This document shows, one piece after another, positions 26,688 through 35,448 of a stretch of DNA of 52,975 bases. The position numbers and the translations under genes were made by a program. The notes beneath the pieces were generated by a model. That model did not search any database. It was not told where the DNA came from and saw only the letters and a list, made by a program, of their open reading frames with translations. The stretch is from positions 1 through 52,975 of the forward strand of contig CAKRRG010000012.1 of the NCBI GenBank assembly GCA_934394545.1. Direction: 5' to 3'. The DNA is from an uncultured Blautia sp. Lineage in GTDB: Bacteria > Bacillota > Clostridia > Lachnospirales > Lachnospiraceae. Position 1 is the first letter of the stretch, and each line of letters starts with the position of its first letter.

Positions 26688-28605
26688 GAAAAATAGAAAA
26701 ATATTATGGGGAACGGTGCTTATAACCATGCTCCTGTCCCTAATGTTTTTTAATGTGTTGTATTATTCAAATAACAAATATATGACAAAAGAGGAAAAGG
26801 CCATACACGGGCTTCTGTATACAGATGACTCCTATGAAGATTTTCCTGTTTATTATCTGTCCAGAGAGTGGGAGTATTATCCTGACGTACTGCTTACGCC
26901 AGAGGATGATCTGGAGAAATATTATTTTCGCTATATTTCCATTGGAGAATACGGAGGAATGGAACTGAATGACCGGGAAGGAAATCCGTACGGAAGCGCT
27001 ACTTATCGTCTGAGAATTATGATTCCCTCTGAAGAACATACATATGGGTTATACCTTCCGGAAATTTTTTCTGCATATAATCTTTATGTGGATGGTGTTC
27101 TGATGGAACAGGTGGGAAATCCGGATCCGGAGCATTATGTAGAGAGACTTCAGCATAGAATGTTTACATTTAAGGCGCATACTTCTGTGGAAATTATGCT
27201 CGCAGTGACGGATAAGAATTCTGCCTCTCCGGGAATCCAGTATGTGCCGGCCTTTGGAGATCCATTGAAGGTAAATACACAAAGAGGAATTCTTGTATTT
27301 ATAAATTCTTCGTTATTTACATTAATTCTCCTGACACTGATATTTTCCTTATGGGCATTTTTCAGAACCAGATGCAGAGCGTATATATTGTTTGCAGGAG
27401 TGTGCGTTTGTGTACTGGGGTATACTTGTTATCCTCTTTTTTACACCTATACAGCGCTTTCTGTGCAGCCCTGGTTTTCTCTTGAGATGCTGTTCTGTTT
27501 TCTGGCTTTTCCTGCAATGCTGCTTCTGGAATATGAGACTACGGGAAGAAAGTACAAATGGATCAGATGGACTGCCATTTTTACTGCAGTTGCTGGAATC
27601 GTCATTACCTTGCTTGGTATTTTCGCCATGGGAAAAGATACTGCCGCTTTGGCTTATGGCGTTTCCTGGGCGACAGAAGGTCTGAAATGGTTTGCTGCGT
27701 CATGCCTGTTCATAACAGCCTTTTTTTATACCAGAGAATCTGGTGAGGGCGTTTTGCTCCTTTTTGGAACGGTGATCTATGCTGCTTCTCTGGCTGCTGA
27801 CCGGATCTGGCCCCTGTATGATCCGATTATCGGAGGCTGGTTTCCGGAATGGGGCGGTACAATTCTGGCAGGAATCTTCGGGATGATTCTTTGTAAGGAA
27901 TTGACAGAAGGATATCGGATGAAACTGATTTATGAGGAGCAATCCAGGCAGATGGAGCTGCGTCTGATGATGCAACAGGAACATTATGAGAAACTGACAG
28001 AAGCGTTGGAGGAAGCAGGACATACAAGACATGACCTACGTCAATATATCCGAACGGCTTCTATGCTGTTGGAACAGGGGCACTATGAGGAGCTAAAGGA
28101 GTATTTTCATCAATTTGCAGAGGAAAGCAATACGAAAATGCAGATGCCTGTATGTTACAGCAAAAATATGTCAGTGGATGCAATTTTGTATTACTATGCA
28201 TTGCAACTGGAAATGCTGGGAGTGGAATTTCGCAATTCAGTGGAAATTCCTTCACAGATGAAAATTTCAGATCTGGATATTTGCCGGATGTTCGGTAATC
28301 TATTGGAAAATGCAGTAAAAGCAGTTGAAAGAGACGGGGCAACCCAAAAAGCATATGTAAGCTGTAGCTGTAAGGTGAGAATGGGAAAACTGCTGATAAG
28401 CCTTGAGAATACATACAGTACAGAGGTGCAAAGAACTGGAAATGTTTTTTATTCTACCAGTCACAGCGGAATGGGAATTGGAACAGCTTCTGTTTGCAAA
28501 ACAGCAAAAAAATATGGCGGATATGCAGACTTTTCAGAAGAAAATGGTATATTCCGGGCAAATGTGTTTATACCTCTGGATGATATAAATTCTCAGTCTT
28601 CATGA
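26665..28605 (+). CDS. Sensor histidine kinase: extracellular DISM-like domain, 7TM, GHKL kinase
   Basis: A 646-residue membrane sensor. A first helix (about 13-32) is followed by an extracellular domain to about 205 whose segment LPEIFSAYNLYVDGVLMEQVG resembles 7TMR-DISM jelly-roll domains (first part LPEIFSAYNLYVDGV). About seven membrane helices lie between residues 210 and 415, then a coiled coil. The kinase core has the H-box TRHDLRQYI (His456), the N-box FGNLLENAVKA and the glycine-rich GMGIGTASVCK typical of GHKL/AgrC-type kinases. The start is GTG 26665 after GGGGGA, inside the preceding gene. Its stop overlaps the converging LytTR gene by 13 nt. Confidence 0.82.
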   Translation: MKENNADKKNRKILWGTVLITMLLSLMFFNVLYYSNNKYMTKEEKAIHGLLYTDDSYEDFPVYYLSREWEYYPDVLLTPEDDLEKYYFRYISIGEYGGMELNDREGNPYGSATYRLRIMIPSEEHTYGLYLPEIFSAYNLYVDGVLMEQVGNPDPEHYVERLQHRMFTFKAHTSVEIMLAVTDKNSASPGIQYVPAFGDPLKVNTQRGILVFINSSLFTLILLTLIFSLWAFFRTRCRAYILFAGVCVCVLGYTCYPLFYTYTALSVQPWFSLEMLFCFLAFPAMLLLEYETTGRKYKWIRWTAIFTAVAGIVITLLGIFAMGKDTAALAYGVSWATEGLKWFAASCLFITAFFYTRESGEGVLLLFGTVIYAASLAADRIWPLYDPIIGGWFPEWGGTILAGIFGMILCKELTEGYRMKLIYEEQSRQMELRLMMQQEHYEKLTEALEEAGHTRHDLRQYIRTASMLLEQGHYEELKEYFHQFAEESNTKMQMPVCYSKNMSVDAILYYYALQLEMLGVEFRNSVEIPSQMKISDLDICRMFGNLLENAVKAVERDGATQKAYVSCSCKVRMGKLLISLENTYSTEVQRTGNVFYSTSHSGMGIGTASVCKTAKKYGGYADFSEENGIFRANVFIPLDDINSQSS

Positions 28606-29315
28606 AAAGCATTTGAAAAAAGATAATTCAGATATTCTTTTTTGATAGCATTGGCTCCGCGCTTGCGAATCTGGACAATTTCCTGATTGTCAAGAAGAAA
28701 GCCTTCTTCAAGTGCTTTGTGGATACGGTCCATATTTACAAGACAGCCACGGTAGCAGGAGAGAAAGCACGGCAGATTCTCAATCAGTTCTTCGAATTTC
28801 TGAAAGGTAAGGTAGGTGCGCAGTACTCCGGCGTCTGTATGGAGATGGACAGCATTGTGAAAGGTGTCTGCATATAAAATGGTTTTAACAGGAACACGCA
28901 CAGGTGTACGGTCACAGATTACTTCGATGTACCGTGCATCCTGTGCATTTTTAATCTGAATGGAAGAAAGTACTTTTTTAAGTCTGGATACATCAAGGGG
29001 TTTAAGAAGATAATATGCAGCCTGCACATCATAGCTTGCAACGGCAAAGGAATCGCTGCTGGTAACAAAGATCAGGGAACAGGAGTCCCCTTTTTCGCGA
29101 AGCCTGATAGCGATATCCATTCCATTGTCATGCTCCATATAGATATCAAGAAAAATCAGGTCATATTTGCCGGTTGTGTAGTCCTTCCAGAATGCAGTTG
29201 GAGAAGAAAAACTGTGTAACTGCACTGCAAACTGTCTGTCAGCATAGTATTCCTCCACGGCAGCAGCAAGCAGATTTAAATCCTGCAGTTCATCATCAAT
29301 AATTGCAATGTTCAA
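28593..29315 (-). CDS. LytTR-family response regulator
   Basis: A 240-residue response regulator. The receiver domain (1 to about 120) has acidic residues in AIIDDE, the phospho-acceptor Asp57 in LIFLDIYM, and the later TSSD and LKPLD motifs. The C-terminal LytTR DNA-binding domain (about 135-240) has YRGCLVNMDRI and the closing IRKRGANAIKKEYLNYL. The start is TTG 29315: GGAGG lies 9 nt upstream, and the frame open to 29387 adds a stretch foreign to the family. It is the likely partner of the 7TM GHKL kinase, although it is convergent and overlaps the kinase stop. Confidence 0.88.
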   Translation of the reverse strand: MNIAIIDDELQDLNLLAAAVEEYYADRQFAVQLHSFSSPTAFWKDYTTGKYDLIFLDIYMEHDNGMDIAIRLREKGDSCSLIFVTSSDSFAVASYDVQAAYYLLKPLDVSRLKKVLSSIQIKNAQDARYIEVICDRTPVRVPVKTILYADTFHNAVHLHTDAGVLRTYLTFQKFEELIENLPCFLSCYRGCLVNMDRIHKALEEGFLLDNQEIVQIRKRGANAIKKEYLNYLFSNAFHED

Positions 29316-29361
29316 TGTCAAAATCCTCCCTGGAAATAATAACAAGTAATGTGTGGCAATA

Positions 29362-29387
29362 ATGACAAATATCACTAAAAGTGTCAT
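29362..29387. promoter_or_regulatory. Inverted repeat upstream of the LytTR gene
   Basis: ATGACA (29362-29367) faces TGTCAT (29382-29387). An inner CACT/AGTG pair lies inside this interval. It is a possible regulator site between the divergent genes. Confidence 0.35.
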
Positions 29388-29423
29388 CTTATCCCATGTA
29401 TCTTGCTTTTGAAATAAATTTAA

Positions 29424-29440
29424 GATATAGTAACTATATC
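29424..29440. promoter_or_regulatory. 17-bp palindrome before the acidic exported protein gene
   Basis: GATATAGT-A-ACTATATC is a perfect dyad with 8-nt arms. It overlaps the likely -10 region (TATAGT, with TTGCTT 16 nt upstream), so it is well placed for an operator. Confidence 0.4.
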
Positions 29441-29469
29441 ATAAAAAACAGTAAAAGTGAGGTATAAAA

Positions 29470-30102
29470 ATGAAAAACTGGAAAAAAATTATGGCTATGT
29501 TATGCACAGCAGCAATGGTTACCGGATTTTCTGCTCCTGTATGGGCAGAAGCAGATGCAGCTGAAGATACTGAGACAGCAGCAGAAGCCACTGAGATCAC
29601 AGAACTGACAATCGATATGCTGGAGAAAGCTGCATATGAAGGAACATGGTTATCCTTTGAACCTGGTTTTGATCTTTATGTGCCAAGTGAATGGGATGTT
29701 CTGGAAGTTACAGATGAAGACCAGAAAGATGGTGTTATGTTCCAGGCTATTGATCCGGAATCTGAAGAAGGCGTAAATATGGTTGTAACTGCTACAGATG
29801 TGGGAACAGAATATGATCTTGATTCCATGGCACAGGAGCTTATCGATGCAGAGTATATCGATGTTGAGAAGGTTTCCGTTAATGGAATCTATGGCGTTTC
29901 TTTCGAAACAGATTCTACATACGGAATTGCATTCCTGGATGATGGCGGAATTATGTACAATGTTCAGATTGGACCGAAATCTGAGGATATCCAGCCTATC
30001 GCTGAAACACTTTTCATTTCTCTGACAAAGACAGAAGAGAATACAGCAAATACAGATGCTGATGCAGCAGAAGAAGCAACAGAAGAGGAAGCTGCAAACT
30101 AA
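29470..30102 (+). CDS. Small acidic exported protein of unknown function
   Basis: A 210-residue exported protein with a signal peptide (1-26, APVWA|E). The mature protein is very acidic, with Asp/Glu/Ala-rich ends (AEEATEEEAAN at the C-terminus). The central about 120 residues (FDLYVPSEWDVLEV, GVMFQAIDPESEEGVNMVV, VNGIYGVSFETD, GIMYNVQIGP) read as an alternating beta/alpha fold, reminiscent of PsbP/MOG1-like domains; this is a resemblance only. It has no lipobox or membrane helix, so it may be released. AGTGAGGTATAAA precedes the ATG. Its divergent position makes it a plausible LytTR-regulated output. Confidence 0.65.
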   Translation: MKNWKKIMAMLCTAAMVTGFSAPVWAEADAAEDTETAAEATEITELTIDMLEKAAYEGTWLSFEPGFDLYVPSEWDVLEVTDEDQKDGVMFQAIDPESEEGVNMVVTATDVGTEYDLDSMAQELIDAEYIDVEKVSVNGIYGVSFETDSTYGIAFLDDGGIMYNVQIGPKSEDIQPIAETLFISLTKTEENTANTDADAAEEATEEEAAN

Positions 30103-30130
30103 TATATTGTTTTCATATTGTAGAAAATGG

Positions 30131-30185
30131 AACAGGAGTTATACTATGATCTGCTTTGACAGAGATGGTATAACTCCTGTTTTTA
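30131..30185. terminator. Bidirectional terminator between the acidic protein and GH2 genes
   Basis: A 14-bp perfect stem pairs 30131-30144 with 30168-30181 (AACAGGAGTTATAC/GTATAACTCCTGTT), with T-tail on the plus strand. Confidence 0.88.
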
Positions 30186-30195
30186 TGCATGGTTG

Positions 30196-32016
30196 TTAGA
30201 TCTTCAGCTTTGAATTCCATTTCTGGACGATCAGAGGATTCATTTTAATTTTTTTGCGGTCGTAGGTAAGAAGTCCGTTTGTCTCCTCTTCAATATCAGA
30301 AAGCTGGGTATAAACAGTTGCGGAATATCCTTTATTTACAGAAGGAATGATGGTGTCTTCCATTAACCTGGAAAAGCCGTCAGTGAGTGCTTCGCTGGTA
30401 GTGAATTTCTTATATCCGTATATATGTTTACAGGCACTGTGCTCCGGTATGCGAAGAGAATAGCCTCCAAATTCGGAAAGAGCAAGCACACGGTCTGATT
30501 TTGGAACAGGAAGTCCCAGGAAATAATAGTGAAGGCTGTTAATATCTCCGCATCCCTGATCGAACCATCCGCTTGCAGAATCTATCAGGCGGGTGGAATC
30601 CAGACGACGAATGAAATCTGTAATCTTTTTGGTGGAAAACTGTCCCCAGCCTTCATTAAATGGCACCCAGGTGACAATGGATGGGTGGTTATAAAGGGTC
30701 TTTATGGTATCCCGGATATCGTCTATGTATTCCTGACGCCCGTTTTCGTCTGTTCTGGAAAGAAGACGTGTGTGGCTGTCTTTTATGGGGATGCGCATCC
30801 AGTTCAGAAGAGTGGCCAGGTAAGTGACAAACCAGTGGTGGTAGTCAGAACCACCATTTGGCATATCCTGCCATACCAGCATACCCATGCGGTCGCAGTG
30901 AAAATACCAGCGGTCAGTTTCAATCTTGCCATGCTTGCGGAGCATGTTAAAACCAAGATCCTTCATAGTGCGGATGTCGTAGATCAGAGCTTCGTCAGAA
31001 GGTGCCGTGTAAAGTCCGTCTGGCCAGTATCCCTGATCAAGAACACCGTTCTGGAAATAAGGCTGATTATTCAGGAAAAAGCGTGGGTATCCATCTGCTG
31101 TCTGTACATCACATTTTCGAAGGGCGAAATAGCCAAGAATCCGGTCTTTGCCATATTCCAGGGCATAGGGATAAAGCCAGGGCTCTTTCGGGGTCCAGGG
31201 CGTGTGTTCCTTTTCCGGGATGGAGAGGATGGCTTCTTTTCCAGACTGGAGTACTGCGGTCACAATTTCATTCTTACACAGTTTCTCGTTCAGTCCATCT
31301 TCATCAAGGATAACAGGTGGATAAATCCTACAGGTGACTGGATTTGAGGCAGTGGTGGTACGGACTCTTAATCGAATCTGACTGTTATCAAAATCAGGGA
31401 CAGAACGCACATCCCGTATGTAATCTTCGGGAACAATTTCCATCCATACTGTCTGCCAGATACCACTTTGTGCGGTATAAAACATTCCGCCACGTTTCAG
31501 TTTCTGTTTTCCTCTTGCATGATAGGAGGTGTCGCTGAAGTCATGGACACTGATTAAAATAGAAACAGAAAGATCTTCTGCAATAAGGTCTGTAATATCC
31601 GCAGTAAATGGAAGATAGCCTCCTTTGTGATAGGCTGCGAATTTTCCATTAATATATACACTGCAGATCTGGTCTACAGCCCCGAAATGGAGAAGAAGAC
31701 GCTGACTGCTTTTGTCCAGACATTCTTCGGGAAGCTGAATATGGCGGGAATACCATAGTGTTTCATAGGGGAGTACCTGTCGGTTTACCTGGGAAAGGGG
31801 TGCTTCCGGTGAAAAAGGTACCAGGATCTGTCCATCATATGGAAAATAATCCTGTTCATAAAATTGCCACGGCAGAATACGGCTGTCTGTAATGAGATAA
31901 TCCCACATCCCATTCAGATTGATCCAGTTGTGCCGGACCATACTTGGACGCGGATATTCTTTTAAAGTCTGTCCCTGGGCCGCTGCTTCGCTCCAGATGG
32001 TTTTCAGATTTTTCAA
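30196..32016 (-). CDS. Glycoside hydrolase family 2 protein
   Basis: A 606-residue GH2 enzyme (beta-galactosidase/beta-glucuronidase/mannosidase group). Domains in order: jelly-roll sugar-binding (about 20-190, GMWDYLITDS, LHFGAVDQICSVYINGK), an Ig-like sandwich (to about 300) and a TIM barrel. The acid/base Glu is in VPFNEGWGQF and the nucleophile Glu is likely in LALSEFGGYS. With no signal peptide it acts inside the cell on imported oligosaccharides. The start is TTG 32016, because AAGGAGG lies 8 nt upstream; the in-frame TTG at 32037 precedes that site. Exact sugar specificity cannot be read. Confidence 0.85.
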   Translation of the reverse strand: MKNLKTIWSEAAAQGQTLKEYPRPSMVRHNWINLNGMWDYLITDSRILPWQFYEQDYFPYDGQILVPFSPEAPLSQVNRQVLPYETLWYSRHIQLPEECLDKSSQRLLLHFGAVDQICSVYINGKFAAYHKGGYLPFTADITDLIAEDLSVSILISVHDFSDTSYHARGKQKLKRGGMFYTAQSGIWQTVWMEIVPEDYIRDVRSVPDFDNSQIRLRVRTTTASNPVTCRIYPPVILDEDGLNEKLCKNEIVTAVLQSGKEAILSIPEKEHTPWTPKEPWLYPYALEYGKDRILGYFALRKCDVQTADGYPRFFLNNQPYFQNGVLDQGYWPDGLYTAPSDEALIYDIRTMKDLGFNMLRKHGKIETDRWYFHCDRMGMLVWQDMPNGGSDYHHWFVTYLATLLNWMRIPIKDSHTRLLSRTDENGRQEYIDDIRDTIKTLYNHPSIVTWVPFNEGWGQFSTKKITDFIRRLDSTRLIDSASGWFDQGCGDINSLHYYFLGLPVPKSDRVLALSEFGGYSLRIPEHSACKHIYGYKKFTTSEALTDGFSRLMEDTIIPSVNKGYSATVYTQLSDIEEETNGLLTYDRKKIKMNPLIVQKWNSKLKI

Positions 32017-32096
32017 ATATAGACCCTCCTTTTTCAAACATCTAGACTACGATTATTTACGAAAAGTATGAAAAAATAATTATAATGATATCTTTT

Positions 32097-32124
32097 ATTA
32101 TACACGAAATAAAGAGCTTTGCAA
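32097..32124 (-). promoter_or_regulatory. GH2 gene promoter
   Basis: On the minus strand TTGCAA (32124-32119), a 16-nt spacer and TATAAT (32102-32097). Confidence 0.6.
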
Positions 32125-32211
32125 TTGGAATTGTTAAGAACAGAATGTAACTTACAATTGAAAAAGCAGGTGGGGTATGTTAGGATAGAGGTGATTAATG
32201 GAGGGGGAAAA

Positions 32212-33570
32212 ATGAATAATTCACAAAACAAAAACCTGCTGACAGAGGGTTCTATCTGGAAAAAACTGATGGGCTTTGCATTCCCGCTTTTTCTGGGAAA
32301 TCTGTTTCAGCAGCTGTATAATACGGCAGATTCTCTGATCGTAGGAAACTTTCTGGGAAGTGATGCACTGGCTGCGGTAAGCTCATCCGGCAGCCTTACT
32401 TTTTTGCTGGTGGGATTTTTCCAGGGACTGGCAATGGGGGCCGGCGTTATTATTGCCAGATATTTTGGAGCGAGACAGAAGAAAGAGCTTCACAAGGCTA
32501 TTCATACCACAGTGGCATTTGGTGTTCTGTGCGGCATACTTCTTACAATTGGCGGTGTTGTACTGGCGCCAAAGATACTGATACTTATGAAGACACCGGC
32601 AGATATTTTGCCGAAATCAACCCTGTATTTCCAGGTATATGCACTGGGATCACTGGGACTGGTTCTTTATAATAATTTTGTAGGTATTATGCAGGCAGTG
32701 GGAGACAGCCGTCATCCCTTATATTACCTTATTTTTTCATCTGTCTTGAATGTTACCCTTGACATAATTTTCGTAGGCGGACTTGGAATGGGCGTGGAGG
32801 GTGCAGCTCTTGCAACAATTATTTCCCAGTTTGTGAGCGCATATTTATGTCTGTACCGTCTGATGAAAAAAAGTCCGGAGGAATATACCGTTACGTTGAG
32901 GGAAATCTGTCTGGATCCTTATATGCTGAAGCAGATCGTGTCCAATGGTCTTCCGGCAGGAATTCAGAATTCTGTAATTGCCATTGCGAATGTGGTGGTG
33001 CAATCCAATATTAACAGTTTTGGTAAGCTGGCGGTAGCCGGCTGCGGTGCATATTCCAAGATCGAAGGCTTTGGATTTTTACCGATCACCTGTTTTTCCA
33101 TGGGTCTGACAACTTTTATCAGCCAGAACCTTGGAGCCAAGAAATATGACCGTGCGAAAAAGGGTGCGCGTATTGGTATCCTTTGCAGTATTTCCATGGC
33201 TGAAATAGTTGGAATTATTGTTTATATTGCAAGCCCGGTTCTTATCGCAGCCTTTAATAATGATCCGGGAGTTGTGGAATATGGGGTAAAACAGGCACAT
33301 ATCATTACCCTGTTTTACTTTCTTCTGGCTTTTTCCCATTGTATTGCAGGGCTTATGCGAGGTGCAGGAAGAGCCACAGTCCCTATGTTTGTTATGCTGG
33401 CATGTTGGTGTGTGATCCGTGTGACCTATATTACCATTGCAGTAAAGCTGCATCCGGTGATCCAGACTGTATTCTGGGCATACCCGCTGACATGGTCTCT
33501 GAGTTCCATTCTGTTTCTGATCTTCTATTTGAAATCAGACTGGATCCATGGATTTGAGAGGAGAAGATAG
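32212..33570 (+). CDS. MATE family efflux transporter
   Basis: A 452-residue multidrug and toxin extrusion transporter with twelve membrane helices in two six-helix halves. Such proteins export cationic compounds using Na+ or H+ gradients. Family stretches: MGFAFPLFLGNLFQQLYNTA, of which FPLFLGNLFQQLYNTADSL is diagnostic, then GLAMGAGVIIARYFGA and GLPAGIQNSVIAIANVVV. GGAGGGGG precedes ATG 32212, and the longer frame has no ribosome site. It heads a run with the ABC-F and selA genes. Substrate unknown. Confidence 0.9.
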   Translation: MNNSQNKNLLTEGSIWKKLMGFAFPLFLGNLFQQLYNTADSLIVGNFLGSDALAAVSSSGSLTFLLVGFFQGLAMGAGVIIARYFGARQKKELHKAIHTTVAFGVLCGILLTIGGVVLAPKILILMKTPADILPKSTLYFQVYALGSLGLVLYNNFVGIMQAVGDSRHPLYYLIFSSVLNVTLDIIFVGGLGMGVEGAALATIISQFVSAYLCLYRLMKKSPEEYTVTLREICLDPYMLKQIVSNGLPAGIQNSVIAIANVVVQSNINSFGKLAVAGCGAYSKIEGFGFLPITCFSMGLTTFISQNLGAKKYDRAKKGARIGILCSISMAEIVGIIVYIASPVLIAAFNNDPGVVEYGVKQAHIITLFYFLLAFSHCIAGLMRGAGRATVPMFVMLACWCVIRVTYITIAVKLHPVIQTVFWAYPLTWSLSSILFLIFYLKSDWIHGFERRR

Positions 33571-33618
33571 GGGAGATACAAATGCCTTTGCAGGGCGAAA
33601 AAAGGAGTTACTATTTTC

Positions 33619-35448
33619 ATGAATGTACTGAATATTGAACACATAAGTAAAATTTTCGGAGATAAAAAGATTTTTGACGATATTTCCTGTGGAATCCATA
33701 ATGGAGATAAAATTGGAATTATTGGAATCAATGGAACTGGAAAAAGTACTTTGCTGAAGATTATTGCAGGAGAAGAAGAGGCAGATGAGGGGCAGGTGAT
33801 TTCCCAGAATGGACTTCGGATCACGTATCTTCCCCAAATGCCGGATTTTCCCGGAAACGCCATTGTGCAGGATTATGTTGCTGATGGCAAATGGCAAATG
33901 GACTGGAGTTCCCAGAGTGAAGCCCGTAATATTCTAAACAAGCTTGGAATCACAGAGCATGATGCTCCTGTAGAACAGCTTTCGGGCGGTCAGAAGAAAC
34001 GAGTGGCGCTTGCCAGAACACTGATAAATCCTTCTGATGTACTGATTCTGGACGAGCCTACCAACCATCTGGATAATGAGATGGTAACATGGCTGGAGGA
34101 TTATCTGAACCGATTTAAAGGTGTGGTGATCATGGTCACCCATGACCGTTATTTTCTTGACAAGGTGACAAATAAGATTCTGGAAATCAGTCATGGAAAA
34201 TTATATTCTTATGATGCCAATTATTCAGGCTTCCTGGAATTAAAAGCACAAAGGGAAGAGATGGAACTTGCATCTGAGAGGAAGAGACAGAGCATTCTTC
34301 GCATGGAAATGGAATGGGCGAAGCGTGGATGCCGTGCCAGAAGTACAAAGCAGCGTGCGCGTCTGGAAAGATTAGAGGCTTTAAAAAACGGCAAAGCGCC
34401 AACTCAGGATCTGGATGTGCAGATGGATTCTGTGGAAACCAGAATGGGAAAGAAAACAGTGGAGCTTCATCATGTTTCCAAGAAGTATGGGGATAAGGTG
34501 ATTCTGGATGATTTTGACTATATTGTTCTGAGAAATCAGAGACTGGGAATTATCGGGCCAAATGGCTGCGGTAAGTCTACACTGATTCGCATTATTGACG
34601 GAATGGTGGAACCGGATTCTGGTACTGTAGAGATTGGAGAGACCATTAAGATTGGATATTTTGCCCAGGAAGTGCCGGATATGGATGGAAATCAGAGAGT
34701 GATCGACTATATCCGGGATGTGGCGGAGTTTATTCCTACGCGAGAAGGCAGAATCAGTGCGTCTATGATGCTGGAGCGTTTTCTTTTTGATTCAGCCATG
34801 CAGTATACGCCTGTTGCCAAGCTTTCGGGAGGGGAGAAGAGACGTCTGTATCTTCTTAAGGTTTTGATGGAAGCACCGAATGTACTTCTTCTGGATGAGC
34901 CTAGCAATGATCTGGATATTCCCACGCTGACCATACTGGAGGATTATCTTTCCACTTTTTCGGGAATTGTGATCACAGTATCACACGACCGTTATTTTCT
35001 GGATGATGTAGTTGACCGTATTTTTGCTTTTGAGGGAGATGGCAGATTAACCCAGTATGAGGGCGGATATACAGATTATGCAGAAGCAAAAGCACGAAAA
35101 TCCGGAGCCGAAAGCGGAGTATCAGGAGGCTCTGGAAGTGAAACTTCCACTGAAGAAAAAAAATCTTCAAGGAAAGACTGGAAACAGGGACAGAAATCTG
35201 AAAAGCTTAAGTTTTCTTATAAAGAAGAACGGGAATACGAGACGATAGATGACGATATAGCAGCACTGGAGGAGAAAATTGCAGATCTGGAAAAGAGTAT
35301 GATGGCCAATGCAACGAATTCAGTGAAGCTTCGTGAGATCATGGGAGAAAAAGAAGCCGCAGAACAGCAGCTGGAAGAAAAAATGGATCGCTGGGTATAC
35401 CTGAATGATCTGGCGGATAGAATTGAGGCCCAGAAGAATAATGGATAA
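33619..35448 (+). CDS. ABC-F family ATPase (Uup-like)
   Basis: A 609-residue soluble protein with two ABC ATPase domains joined by a basic linker, acting on ribosomes rather than transport. NBD1: Walker A GINGTGKST, signature LSGGQKKRVALA, Walker B DEPTNHLD. NBD2: GPNGCGKST, LSGGEKRRLYL, DEPSNDLD. The linker (about 205-265) carries the Arg-rich ARSTKQRARLERLEALK. A C-terminal coiled coil (about 540-605) matches the Uup C-terminal domain. It lies 48 nt after the MATE gene and overlaps selA by 8 nt. Confidence 0.9.
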   Translation: MNVLNIEHISKIFGDKKIFDDISCGIHNGDKIGIIGINGTGKSTLLKIIAGEEEADEGQVISQNGLRITYLPQMPDFPGNAIVQDYVADGKWQMDWSSQSEARNILNKLGITEHDAPVEQLSGGQKKRVALARTLINPSDVLILDEPTNHLDNEMVTWLEDYLNRFKGVVIMVTHDRYFLDKVTNKILEISHGKLYSYDANYSGFLELKAQREEMELASERKRQSILRMEMEWAKRGCRARSTKQRARLERLEALKNGKAPTQDLDVQMDSVETRMGKKTVELHHVSKKYGDKVILDDFDYIVLRNQRLGIIGPNGCGKSTLIRIIDGMVEPDSGTVEIGETIKIGYFAQEVPDMDGNQRVIDYIRDVAEFIPTREGRISASMMLERFLFDSAMQYTPVAKLSGGEKRRLYLLKVLMEAPNVLLLDEPSNDLDIPTLTILEDYLSTFSGIVITVSHDRYFLDDVVDRIFAFEGDGRLTQYEGGYTDYAEAKARKSGAESGVSGGSGSETSTEEKKSSRKDWKQGQKSEKLKFSYKEEREYETIDDDIAALEEKIADLEKSMMANATNSVKLREIMGEKEAAEQQLEEKMDRWVYLNDLADRIEAQKNNG

